Shown: positions 1 through 12,848, numbered from the stretch's first letter. The stretch is 64,000 nucleotides of DNA from Cristatella mucedo (GCA_009760855.2 WPIO01000005.1:9637501-9701500), one strand, 5' to 3'. Numbers and translations are program-made. Notes: generated by a model from the letters alone, not told the origin.

Positions 1-154
1 CAATGGTCGACTTATCCTATTTAGGAGTGGTTGCTCTTTATAGCTGGCATACTCAGCTACAGTCGGCATACGTGCCTGTATCGAGGCAGAATCTGCACTC
101 GCTAGCTGTCGTACCGAGTTGAAAAATCCATCTCTATTCATCACATGATGGTAA

Positions 155-235
155 GGACAAGTTTCGTTAGGCTTGCTGCTTTTTTTTCAGTAAGTTTTTT
201 TTGTAAGGACAAGCTTCGCTGCTTTTTTTCAGCCT
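155..235. repeat. Imperfect local direct duplication
   Basis: Two neighbouring segments share GGACAAG-TTCG and CTGCTTTTTTTCAG blocks, one starting near 156 and the other near 204. The first carries a short insertion after TTCG. This looks like a local tandem duplication with small indels. Confidence 0.5.
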
Positions 236-410
236 ACGGACATTATAGCAGAAGCCATCACAGGACGTTCGTAACAAACAGTATACAGTAGGGTGGTAAA
301 TCGCATAAGCTAAATTGAACCTGACACTCCAGGTATCCAGATTGAATCCAAAAATAATCTAACGCGTTTAATTATAAATTGCATTAAGCCTCATTGAGAC
401 TATACATCCT

Positions 411-480
411 TTAGAGGGCGCCATATTGCGTCATTAGATATAGCTTTAGAGGGGGTCATATTGCTTCATTAGATATAGCT
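411..480. repeat. 35-bp tandem duplication, two copies
   Basis: The units 411-445 and 446-480 both begin TTAGAGGG and end CATTAGATATAGCT, with only a few substitutions between them. They abut exactly. There is no third copy. Confidence 0.85.
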
Positions 481-2585
481 TGGCCTAAATGACTACCACA
501 CCCGGACACCAGCCCGCCTTGTAGAGCCAAGTATGCTAGTGCGCCCAAAGACCTAGAGCTGTCTGTCAAAAGAAAACGATTGCAGAAAGTGTACAATTAA
601 AAACTACTAAGTAAAAAGCGTATTCAATACACGGCTCCCTGGTTAGTAAACCCGTGTGCGTCCAGAATTCTGCTGACGTCATTCCTTCTCACTGCCCTCA
701 GTCAGCATTGTGTGCTAGCTCTGTGAGCAGTTTGATAGTAGGAATGCAGCTTCATCCTATCTCTGAACGCTGAGCGCGAACGCTGGTCCCTGCTCAAGAA
801 TCCAAAAAGAACTTGTTTAGCAGTGCGGGTCGCCTCCATCGATAACCGAGTGCAAGGATGGCTAACGAGATCAGCATTTACTGGTTCACCATGGCCCCCT
901 GCTGATCTGGGTCAGTCTTGCGAACTCGCCTCAAGAACGTAATTGCGGCCTTTGAAACCTCTGCTGAAATTTCCGAGCCCTCGCTTTTTGGTTGGAAATT
1001 CTGCAGAGCTGGTTTCTTTGGTCCTTTTGGTAGATCGAATGGCAGCTTCACAATGTCTTCAAATAAAACCAGGCTAGTTCGCTGGATGCATTACCATTTT
1101 ACGGGATTGTGGACGTACGGGCTTCTGCATGAATAAGTTCGCCGAAATCTTGCCTTTCGGGACAAGTAACCGGATAACAGCGAGTCTGCTTCTGCCTTTC
1201 CGGGAGCAGGCTCTAATCCCTCCCAAGGACGGTTACAACTTTAGCCGCTCAGCTCCCTAGACTTGCTTATTGTTCCGTCTGCTCGCTTATTGTTCCATCA
1301 AGTTACCTTGCGTTTGAAACGGGTACGTAATACGCAGCATGCAGTCACGGCTGATCCTGGCCGACCGAGCCGATGGAGTTGACTAGCCCTGGTCCTGGTT
1401 GCCAGTTCCCACGCTGCTGCCCGCTGATGCCTCATCTCCGACGGTGCACTGGTGGTAACTCAAGCCAGAAAAAGGCAGAAGCTAAGTGATCTAATCAACG
1501 AGCCGCGGCTCGCGAGCCCGCACTTAGCAAGTCGAGGAGCCGCAGGAGTCGGCGGTGCAGGAGCCTAGCGGAGCAACATTGAATCCACATGTGCACGCAC
1601 GCACGCACGCCCGCGCTTCGGCGGCGGGCGCGCGCCCCGTCTCAGCCGTCACAAATGGGCGCCGGCGGCGGCTCGGCTCATTTCGGCCACGGGAAGTGGC
1701 AAGGATGGCAGCTCAGCCGGCGATGCACCCGGCTAATTCGGCATGAGCATGACGCTCAGAATCAAACTCTTCACTGGGGAGCTTGGCGCTACCGGAAGAT
1801 GACGTTTAGCTTAGGGTGCCCGCTTGCCTGGGAACGGTGGCCAGAAATTGCAAAGCGGCAGTGGCGGCGGCGGCGGCGGCGGCGGCGGCAGCGAGTTCGA
1901 GCGAGGCGGATGCGAAAGACCGTGCGAAGGGCCGTGCAAACGAGGATCACCTGCCGCGAACGCTTGTAGGAGGTGCGCAAGCGTTGCATTGTCTCGGCTC
2001 GGGAATCGAGGCCTCGCACAGCCTCGTGCGATGCAGTCGTTTGGCAAACAAAGTCGGCAGAAATAGGGAGAGCTGAGCAGAGCATCGCGAGCGCTGCATT
2101 TGCGTTAAAGTACAAGCAGGAAGCTCACACATCAGCAAGACGCCGAGAGGACAGTGACATCTCGAGGCGATCGTCATCGCGTCGGCCCATACGATGCACA
2201 CATGAGGCGGCCGTCTTTTTTTTTAATAAGAGGCTGGAAACCGAGGAACCAAGAAAGTAGACGGTAACGTGAAAAACTCGAACGGCCGAAGGCAATGTGG
2301 AAGGAGTCTGCCGCCAGAGGCCAGCATCATAGACGTCTGACAATGAGCAACGCTCGTCGGGCTATAAATACAGATCGAGCTTTGGAGAGCCTCGATGCAA
2401 ATGCCTCAGCGCCAGAGCACCGCGAGGCCGCCTTGCCATCGGTCATCGCTGTCAGACCGCGGCGCCTGCGGCTTCCGGCGTCAGGCTAGTGTCTGGCTCG
2501 TGTATGCAGCGCTTTCTGCATTTGCATTGAGCGTCCTACGTCAGGTGGCTGCTGGTAGCTAAAAGATTAGCATAGTGGAAGCTCG

Positions 2586-2631
2586 TCCGCTCCTCGACTC
2601 GGCTTCTCGGCAAGCCGAGTCGAGGAGCGGA
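2586..2631. repeat. Perfect inverted repeat, 20-bp arms, 6-nt loop
   Basis: Bases 2586-2605 are the exact reverse complement of 2612-2631, separated by the loop CTCGGC. The arms are about 65 percent GC. If transcribed in the Notch primary transcript this would fold into a very stable short hairpin. No flanking lower stem is visible, so it is short for a microRNA precursor. Confidence 0.9.
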
Positions 2632-3819
2632 TGGCCGCAATCGCGAATCTTGGCGACTTCGAAAGCAGGACGAGGACGAAAGTAATCCAGAAACCAACTG
2701 CTCTGGCAGGGCGACAAGCCAGGAGGGTAGCTAGGGGCCAGCCCTGCTCCAACGGCCGACCTTGCTTTTCTTTACGAGCAACGCATTTAGACATTTCATT
2801 GGGCGTTTAGTGCCGAATTATGAAGCAGCTCCACACAAACGCCTCGGACCCTCGGTGCAACGGCTTTTGTGTGGCCAGACCTCAGACTGGAGCCGACGTG
2901 TTTCTCGGCATTGTGTTTATTGTTTCCATTTGCTACAATGGGAAGCTTATTTTAATTACCGTCCCAGTGGGCATTGAATGAGGCAATCTGTTTGCTAAAA
3001 GGAACTTCAACAGGGAAAGCTAGTACCCCGTGATTGGGTTGGCCTTGCACCGTCAGGCTGTCACCGAGGCTGTTGTCGAGAAAGATCAATGTGGCCGTGT
3101 GATCATGCAATTACTAAAGCACAAGTGCACCAGCATGCCTGCCCATTCGGGGAGGCTTCAGTGCTTGCCATCAAACTAGTGAAATTAAAAACAGCGTGCT
3201 ATAAAAATTTACAAAATGTAACATGAAGCATCCACACAGCTGATGTGGAGCCAGAAAATCTGCATGTACCACAAATATTGTAGCCTCTTGTCACAACCGT
3301 ATCGTGTAAAACGTAGAACATACTTCTAACGTACATTATCAGAACGACTTGGAAAGCCAAAGCTGTAACACTGGCGATTTGGTTGTTCAGCAGCTGATTG
3401 TCTATCGGCATATGCAACACATACGATTCGTGTTTTACGGCTTGTTGTGATCCGGCGAGGCGGAATCTCTTTAAAAAAAAGTTCATGCACATGACCACAG
3501 GTGTTCGACTAATAGACGCTAGGTAACCAGGGTGCCGACCCATTAAATAGTCCCAGCTTCCTTCTGCTTCTAGCGTTAGCAGTTTAAACACAACATTTTA
3601 GGCGGAACAAGCAAAGGTTCTCGGACGGATAGGTGACAGCATGCTCTGCTTGAACAAGCTGCACATCAAAGATTCGATCAATTTTTTGTGACACGCACAC
3701 ACTCACTGCCACTTCACTATCACCAGCAAGACACGTGGCCTACGGTTAAAACATTCTCCCTCAACTGTTGCAGAATGTTCTTTGGAATCGGGACCCAGAG
3801 GTAAGGCAAAAAGTAATAC

Positions 3820-4004
3820 CTTGAGAGCAGACACAGTGAAACCTGCCCAGTTGATCGATGCATGTACCGTTGTTCTGACAAGGGCCTTTTGAGCACTCGT
3901 TAATGTCCACGTCGCACAGTCGACCGGTTAGGCCGTGTAGACACTGGACCTCCAGTTGGCATGACTGTCCTGTCCAGCCCTTGGTGCACTCGCATCTGTA
4001 GGAG
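3820..4004 (-). CDS. Notch: Notch exon 7: end of EGF9, EGF10/11 remnant, start of EGF12
   Basis: The acceptor is TTACAG just above 4004 and the donor is CAAG|GTATTA with GT at 3819-3818. The length is 185 bp. It completes EGF9 (SYRCECTKGWTGQSC), then reads QLEVQCLHGLTGRLC and DVDINECSKGPC. The middle piece aligns to the end of canonical EGF11, so about two repeats are missing with no intron between the joined parts. EGF12 keeps the calcium motif DINEC and an O-fucose site in CQNNGTC. The exon stops after CVCSQ plus one base. Confidence 0.9.
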
Positions 4005-7000
4005 CTGTAACGCGAGGGCATTGAAAGATCCGATGTAGGCTGGGCACGAAAAATCGTGATTTACAACGCTTCAGAGCAGCAGGAGAAAGATGCACCTGAG
4101 ATTTCTCAAACAGCAACAGCAGCAGCAGCTGAAACAACGCCGAAGCAAGATGGAAGAATTTTCGGAGCCGTATTTGGAGCGGTCTGTCGTTACAGAACTA
4201 CAGGTTAACTTGTTTGATAGCAAATTTGAGACTGCATGAAAATAGTAAAAAGAAGCTCATACCCAATGCCGTCGTGACAGGTGCCACCATTCTGACAAGG
4301 ACTCGATGCACAGTCGTCAATATTATTTTGACAGCGATCGCCGATCCAGCCGCGGGCACATGAACATGCATGGCCCGGTGAGGTGTTACGGCAGGTGGCT
4401 CCGTTGAGGCAGGGAGACTCGCGGCACTCGTCGACACCTTCAGTGCACAGCGTTCCTGTGTATCCTGGAGGGCACTGGCATGAGTAACCCAGGGTGCCCG
4501 TACTTGCAAGGCATCTGGCACCGTTGGCGCAGCGATGACCTGCAGATGGGGTGTGGCAAAATGCTGGTGAGCATCAGTCAAAACTTTTCACGAGTTCGGA
4601 CTAAATGCCCGGCACAGAGGATAGTCGGACAATCAGAGCCTAGTTTCCTTTTCCTTTTTATTCTGAGGCACGCAAGTAGTTAGGCGATCAATTAATGTGC
4701 ACTCAGGTGCCAACGTTGAGGCACTTAGGAGCCAGCCGTCTGCGATAAGCGTGGAGACACAAGACGTCACTTCATACTTCCTGCCTAACGTACCTGTGAT
4801 ATTTTCCACATTTTTATTTGCAACTGAGCAAACCACATTCCCTATTTAGCGTTTTTGTGGAAGTGAAAAGAGCCAAAAAGTCAGCAGCACAGAAAGAAAA
4901 TAAGCAACTGCTGAAACGACATCAGAGCAGTTGATTGGACAAGAAACGTCAAGCCAAAAACCGAGAGCTTGAAACAAGAGATTTGGATGGATATTGGTGG
5001 ACCTACTTTTTTTTTGGAGCCCGACGAAAGGAAGAACTCCTGTGCTCCTGTGGATCAGCATCTTAATGCTGCTGAGTCTCGGCTTCTCGATCTTTATTTA
5101 CTTTATAACGATCGGCAATCCCGAATATGTGCAACCCTGAACATCCGAAAACCCGAATATCCACAATCCCAAAAAGTGATCGAGAACCAGCACAACATGC
5201 AGTAGAACAATAGACCTCTCGTGCAAAGTCAGCGATGCTATTTAAAAGCTCATCGCGAAGCTTTGTTAATTGATCTCTGATGCCGATGCTGTCTACCGGG
5301 CACACTCTAGCCACAGAGCCTGTGCAGGCACATTTGCCATTCAGCAGCTGGTGCATCAGAGGTAAGATATGAGAGCTGCATCGTCAGTGAAAGCTATTCG
5401 TGGGAAGACATTCGAAAAAGATGCATAGCTCCAAAACGGTATGCTCGTATGACAAGAATGACCCTCGAGATTCTGAAAAAATACTCTCAACGAAGCACCC
5501 ATGGTCTACCGAGCTAATTTAAGGCCACATGCTGCCGTTGCAGTCATGGGGTTCGCTGACCTGCTGTGGTAGCAGGAAAGTTGTGAGACCAGCTTTCGGT
5601 TTCGTCCTTTCTTCCGACCTGAGGCATTTATGTACTCATATTTTTATAGTAATCTCATCCAGAATATATAGTGTCTGATGCAGATTCTTCTAAGGATGAA
5701 GTAAGAGCTAATTCTAAGGCTATAGTATCGACAGAACTTTTAACGGCATTAGATGGCAGCATGCACATGCAGTAACAACATGCCAGTTAATCATGCATAA
5801 GAACTAATCAGGCATAACACTATAGTTTATTCTTACTTAATGTTGAGTGAAAAAATCTATCATAACAATCTCTCTCTCAATCTCTTTTACAGAGTTCCCA
5901 AAGCAGCAACAAACTTTACGACCATGTATAGCATTGTTTGGTCACGTGACTAGACAGGACACAGTAGCATATGTTGGGCAGATTTGCCATTCCTGTATAG
6001 GTATACTACTGCATGTGCACTGAGTTGCCTGTTAAGGCAGATTTCTGACACTTCGCCATTTGTTTTCTCTGGAAATTTGGGACGTGTTGTGATATATTCA
6101 TTATGCATGAAGTTTACACCCAATTCTGTAACTGCTAACACTGGCTGCCCAACAGTACAGTCAGTCTTCTTTGGATTCTCTGCCTTTGGGAATCTCCAAA
6201 GAAAGGCTGCTGCATCAAGTGATATACCTATATACATAGCTTCAAGAGATTGCCTTGAAAGTAAGAGCTTGGGATTGCATGAAGCCCAAAAATACTAGCT
6301 AGTTAAGGAATATTTTGAAATGCTCTCATTACATCGAACAACCACACAAAAGCTTTAGCATGAGACCTACCCAGAGCCCTCTAAGCAATGTTTTAAGCCA
6401 ATGCTAGGTTTTGTTGTCCCTGCTAGCCGACAAGCTGCATCAGCGGGCCACATGCGAGCTTGTGATGAATGTGCATCAGTAAGCAGAAAGTGGCGTTTCT
6501 CTGCTCACGCGGCCTGTTCAAGCTGACACCTCAAGGCTACTTCTGCAATCCGTGAGGACTGGCAGCAACCGCAGAGAAATTTGGAATGTTGCTGAGCTCG
6601 TCAGTATGCAGAAACTATAAATAGCCCGGACTTTCAGCCAATGCATGCATACCGAAAGCCTCTTAGGCCTTGTGTGTGCTATAGAAAACTGTCCTGCATA
6701 ACACCCACATAGTCTTTGTGGCTTTTTACCGGTGAAGATACATTAGATTACATTACACAATGACTCTGCAGAGCGTCCAACGACTCACCGGAGCAGTTGC
6801 CGATACGCTGTTCACAGTGAGTCCCACCGAAGCCAGCCGGGCAAGTGCACGAGTAGGTGAAGGCCCCGGTCACGTTGCAGGCTCCTCCGTTGGAGCACGG
6901 GGATGGCTGGCAAGGCATAAACACTCTCTCGCAGTTGTTGCCCGTGTACAGCGGAGAGCACTTGCATCTGAAACGGCCGACGCAATGGCTGCTATGCTAG

Positions 7001-9069
7001 CGCCCAGCAGACAAGTCATCTGGCAAGACTTTGCCAGCTTGTTCGCAAGCCACAGCTTCTGTCCCACTCATGGACTATCTATGGACCGCTACCACAGCAG
7101 GCAAGGGACGGCGCCTCGGCGGTCGATCGGTTGTCACCGCCTGCAGACGAGGACAGAGTCTAACAATGCACAAGCAGTCCTGTGTACCCAGCCAGCCAGC
7201 CAGCTGAGGCTGCGATCGCTACTACTGCTATTATCTATACTATCGCTACTACTCCTATTCTTCGTACCGTCGTAGAAGTTGTGGCAGCGGTGCTCTCTGC
7301 AGCCACGAGAAACAAGGCCGGACACAGGACGGCCGCCGACCGAATGGGCCGCACGACTGGAGGGGGGGACCTACTGGCTGCAACTGTGCCGGTCTGTACC
7401 TGTAGCCAGCCGGTGTGTTCAAGCACGTTCCCGAGTGCTGACAAGGCCTGAGCACGGCACACTCGTCCTCGACGTCGCATCTCGGGCCGGAAAAGCCGAC
7501 CGGGCAGCGACATGCCTGGCTACCTCCAGCCGTCACCACGCAAGTGCCGCCGTGCAAGCAGGTGATCGACACTGCTTGCCGACGGCTCGTGCCACTGTCG
7601 GCAGCGCTAGCGTCGACCACAGAGCAAACGTCGACAGCGACCTGGCACTGCTCACCGCTCCAGCCTGCACGAGAAAAGGTAGGGGAGAAAACGTGATAGA
7701 AATCCTCTATGGTCAGCCGCATGCCAGCTAGGGAGGCCGGCTTCAGCAGGATCAGCAGCAGCGGAATCAGCAGCAGCAGAATCAGCAGCAGTGGAAGAGG
7801 CAGCAGCAGAATCAGCAGCAGCAGAATCAGCAGCAGCGGAATCAGCAGCAGCGGAATCAGCAGCAGCGGAATCAGCAGCAGTGGAAGAGGCAGCAGTGGA
7901 AGAGGCAGCAGCAGAATCAGCAGCAGCAGAATCAGTAGCAGCGGAATCAGCAGCAGCGGAAGAGGCAGCAGCAGAATCAGCAGCAGCGGAATCAGCAGCA
8001 GCGGAATCAGCAGCAGTGGAAGAGGCAGCAGCGGAATCAGCAGCAGCGGAATCAGCAGCAGCAGAATCAGCAGCAGCGGAATCAGCAGCAGCGGAATCAG
8101 CAGCAGCGGAATCAGCAGCAGCAGAATCAGCAGCAGTGGAAGAGGCAGCAGCAGAATCAGCAGCAGCAGAATCAGCAGCAGCAGAATCAGCAGCAGCAGA
8201 ATCAGCAGCAGTGGAAGAGGCAGCAGCAGCGACGGGTCTCGAGAGCTAGGCTGGCGCACACTAGCCCCCATAACCTTTGCCACTGGTCGGAGAGCGCAGG
8301 CAGGGCTTCGAGGCAGGAAAATACGCTGCCGCCAAGGCTCACCGGTGGGGCACGAACATTCGAAGAGTGCCGTGCCGTTGCCGTCGGTGCGGACACTGCA
8401 CGTCCTACTCGGTGAGCAAGGTGACGAAAGGCACGGATTCGCCTGCTCACAAAACTCGCCGATGTGCGTCGATGGACAGCTGCAAGCAGAACTGCCTGCT
8501 GCAGCGCTGGTGCTGGAGCTCGGGAGAGGGCTTCGAGTGGCCGCAGGCGGCCGTGGCAGCCACACAGGCATGGCGATGTAGGCGCATCGGTGCTGCAGTT
8601 TTTCAGTCAGCAAAAATGTTTTACCAATGAACCCGCCTGGCGAAGCACTCAATCGGTCGGACAAGGCTTCGCATGTCCTTGCTGACAGCGGGACACTTAC
8701 GACTGCAAGCCTCCGTGTGGAACGAGATGCAAAGATAAAACTAGCATACTCTGAGGGCAATTATGAGCTTCTATGAACCATTGAAATTGGGCTATAAGAG
8801 ATAGCTCAGTTGGATTTAGTGATTGAAGGGCGAGAACGGGCGTAAAAGGCACAATGGTGCACTAGTGTGCACTGACTTGCCCTAGCGCTTCCGTGCTGGA
8901 CACAGAACCGAGTTGAGGTTGTAAGTACGAGTGATTTGCCACTCACTTTTAGGTAGAAGCTGCGCTCAGAGCTTGGGGAGAACAGGCACAAGACACTGCA
9001 CATGTTCTCCACTTCAACTTCGAAGGCTGCTCGTTACCAGGGCTTCAATGCATTCATCTGTATGCAGCT

Positions 9070-9154
<85 letters not shown>

Positions 9155-12100
9155 ACACAGCACACACAGATGTACTTGTGCTTTGATTGCCACCTGCTAT
9201 CCAGCGAGCCGAACTCACTTAACTCCCTTGCAGCCTGCAATGCTGACTGACCAATGCACTTGGATGGTGGCAAACTTTCTCAAATTGAATGACTATAAAA
9301 AAAATTGAAGTTATGGGCAAACCAGTTGGTAGCCGGTAATTGAAAAGCCTATTTCTAAAAATGGGCTGGGCCGGCATATCTCTTATAGTTTCTGCACGAA
9401 ATGTAGGTGTCCTGTTTCATAATGGCCAGTCGCTTGATGAACTCATCAGCTCCACACTTGTTGCGACTGCCTATTTTCAGCTCGGCACCTCTACAAAAAC
9501 TTCGCAAAAACCTGTTAGACAAGGATACCGTAGCTATGTTGGTCCATGAATTCATGAAGTCCCATCTAGAACTATGTAACTCATTCCTCGCAGGTGTTTC
9601 TGCGTTTGCAATAAGCAGCTTATAGTATTCGTAAAGTTATGCAGAAAGGCTTTTCTATTCTATCGTAAACTTCACGACTACCACATTATACTCCTTATCA
9701 CCTTCATGCTTTTCATCGAGCAACATCCGTAGACTTTTAGGTTTTACTACTCACTTGTAGCTTCCTTTATTCTCTCGCCGAGGCCCATTTCACTGAAATA
9801 CTTCTTAATCAATCGCAAGATTTCCTAAAGTTCTTCAGCTGTACCTCGGCCATTGCTTTTGTGTCAGCAAGCTCGGAACGCCCACACTTGGATGATACGA
9901 TGCCAGAGAGCTGTTCTAGAACATATTTAATCATGTTTAAATGTATAGCATTAGATATGGGATATTTTTTCCACGTGCCTGAAACAGTATCTGACTGGTT
10001 TTATACCAACATACCGGTCTTTGCAAGCTAGTGGGTGATGTAGAACCAGTCAGCAGCACCAGGCACATTCAGCTGTGAAAAGCACATTCAGCAGCCCCCA
10101 AGTTCAACTGTGTGAACATCTGTTGCTTTGAGTTACCACTACATGAGTTATCACTCATCTCAAGAGACCGAGAAGGTGGCGTTGCTTAAAGAAACGCTAG
10201 CAAGCTAAATCGATTCGATTGTGGCAAGGCAGGGTCTATCGTAAACTATGGTTTAGATAGTATAAAACGCATTCGGAGTGACGGTTAATTAGCTGTGTGC
10301 TCTGGCTGATGCTTGACACGCGTGCCTCTCCGGTTACTTCGGTCGCCGGGCAGCCCCGCCCCTCCCTGTCAGCACCTATTTTGCAAGCCACAGCCACAGC
10401 TGGGCATGCCACACTCGGGCTCTTTCTTCAGCTGCTGAAAAGGTCAGAAAGGGTCAGCACTGATGGCAATGAGCAGGACACAGGCTTCCTTGTTCAACTA
10501 GGAGCCCCAAGTCATCCACGGCCTAGCTACCGTCGAACACGTGAGCAGGGTTTCATCTGAGAGAATGAACCGCTGTGCAGATCGACCTAGAGAAGCCCCT
10601 CCGGGTAGCAATTCGCAAATAGTTCAATGCCATTAGCGGCTATCAAAAGCTCCGGATTTTTGTCAAGCAAGAACCTGCTGCTGCTGCCCCGGCAGGGATC
10701 GTTCAGCGACCGAGTGGATGCAAAGACCTGGAAAAACACTCAATCGCAAGAAAAGGAAGTACTCTCAGGCTGGAGAGTGGGATAGATGGCAGGCAGGCTG
10801 GCTCCATCGACTATCAGTCGAGTCCAGCAGTTCTTTCTCAGCCGACCCCGAGGGCCCGCACTGGAAGGCTCTTCGGCCAGCTCCAATGCCCAGGGGACTG
10901 TCTGCCATCCGGTGGCAAGTTGGCTTTTCTGGGTAGCTCGATCGACCGGCAGATGTCGCTGCCCAGGCAGCTTCAGGCTAAACTTGGAAGGCTGCTGGCC
11001 AGTTGCCAGACTGCCTATGCCGCAGGGACGACTGGCGGTAGAGGAGCTGCAGTCGCGATGGAGGGCTTTCGGACAGGACTGCTGCCTGCCTGCCTGCCTG
11101 CCTGCTACCCATTGGACGGTTTTCAGCAATGCGAAAACCGAGTCTGCCGAAGCCAGGAAAACGCACTGGGTTGGGCCAGGCCACGAGTGGTCAAAGACAG
11201 AGCTGCTGATCCACAAGCAGGTTGGGCGGAAGAGCATCTCGAGCAGCTGACTGGCTACCACAGGTTTATGCCACGAGGAAGATGCTCACCTTCAACGACC
11301 AAGGTCATGGGCACGACAACCAACAAATGTGCCGTGCCTTTTGAATGTGCCAAGCTTCTTCTTTTGAACTCCCGTCGACTTAACCTTAGGCTCTTAGATA
11401 TAATTCATTGCATAGCGCTATAGGAGAACTTAATCTCTACCCAGGTGCTTCACATTTGGCGAACTGCTCGGGCCTACGACCCCGGTCATCAACTGCATTC
11501 ACCTTGACCGCGGTCCTCAAAGCCGAGCACCTTAACCCCTGGCTCCAACCAGGAGAAGATTCGATTGGACCTTTTCTCGAACCACACGTACGAAGCTTGT
11601 CTCGTCAAACCGAACCTTAGACTGCTAGCCATTGCAACGAACGAGACCGAGTCTCGAGACCCCCAGAAATAGCGCAGCAATTCTCAGGCCGCCAGCAGGA
11701 GCCAGCTGGGGGCCGTCGGAATGCCGTTCGAGATCTGTCTATATTTAAACGCCTAATAGCCAAGTCGTCGAGTCAATAACGCTCGAGACCAGGCTATGCA
11801 CAACGTTGTGACTGCTGAGGGGCTAACCGGTGGACAATGCCGGCTTGGACCGCGTTAGGCTATAGATGCAAGCAGCACACAGATGGGCATTGTATTTGAA
11901 CAGAGACCCGTCGAGCGGCCAGACAGCGAAGCATAAACAAGGAGTCGCTTTGAAAGACAACACCCGGCTCCCTCCGACAGAGGCGCCTCCTTCAATGCAC
12001 GCCTATTTGCTCCTCCAATGCAGTCATTGAGAAAAGGCATTTGTGTGGACGCGGAAAACAGGACCGCACGGCTTGCTGATAGTGCAGGCGTAGGTTCGAA

Positions 12101-12572
12101 AATAAGCTATGACATCAGGCATCGCTAGGGCGACAGAACGCACACGGGGCAGCGCTTGGACCGCGGGGAAGGAAGCTGCGAGCGCTTCCGAAACGTGCTA
12201 ATCCGAACCCGAGTGAAACTGAAAGGCACCAGCAGCCGTCAGCTGTAGCTGGATTAAGGGCTTGCATCCAGTTAGCAGAGCATGGAAGCTGCGAAATACG
12301 GGCCGAAAGTGCAAAAAAAAGCACCAGCGAAATGTCGCTTAGAATGAGTCGAAGAGCCCACACACTGGCTAGCGCTCCGAGGACCACATAAACAGAGCGA
12401 GAGAGTGAAAGAGAGAGAGAGAGAGAGAGGCAGACACACAGGCAGACATACACACATACAGACAGACAGAGACAGACAGACAGAGAGACACAGAGAGACG
12501 CAGACACAGACACAAACAGACACAGACAGAGAGAGAGAGAGACACAGAGAGACGCAGACACAGACGCATACA

Positions 12573-12625
<53 letters not shown>

Positions 12626-12848
12626 ACAGACGCAGACACAGACGCAGACACAGACGCAGACAGACGCAGACAGACGCAGACAGACGCAGACAGACACAGA
12701 CAGACGCAGACAGACACAGACACAGACGCAGACAGATGGATACAGAAAGACTCAAAAGAGAGACAGAGAGACAGAGACACGCAGAGAGGCACAGAGAGAC
12801 AGACAGAGACAGAGCGAAACAGACTGGGAGAGACAGAGACAGAGAGAT

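Larger units (their letters stand above)
1..3819 (-). other. Probable Notch intron 7 (partial), no exon found
   Basis: The last Notch exon seen ends at 3820 with a GT donor and codon phase 1, so the sequence to the left should be intron until the next exon. I looked on the minus strand for cysteine patterns of EGF repeats and found none. A 130-codon open frame at 3199-3591 (minus) has no recognisable domain and is probably chance. A consensus-like TATA (CTATAAATAC near 2360, plus strand) has no gene attached. A 35-bp tandem duplication and a perfect hairpin are listed separately. Confidence 0.6.

Noticed and set aside
4198-4581. 127-codon minus-strand frame
   Set aside because: It is an out-of-frame shadow of Notch exon 6; the neighbouring frame carries the EGF cysteines.
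7744-8231. CRISPR array
   Set aside because: The units are contiguous 15-mers with no unique spacers, in animal DNA.
7709-8581. Plus-strand SSRIS- or ESAAA-repeat proteins
   Set aside because: They are frames across the minisatellite in a Notch intron, antisense to the gene.
8480-8622. A longer Notch exon 3 starting at the CTGCAG near 8600 or CAG near 8496
   Set aside because: The extra residues lack EGF1 cysteines 1-4, whereas exon 2 supplies them and its phase fits only the start at 8479.
7255-8760. A single 501-codon minus-strand protein with a long leucine-rich tract
   Set aside because: It is exon 3, intron 3 and exon 4 of Notch read through. Clean GT-AG sites restore EGF2 when the repeat is removed.
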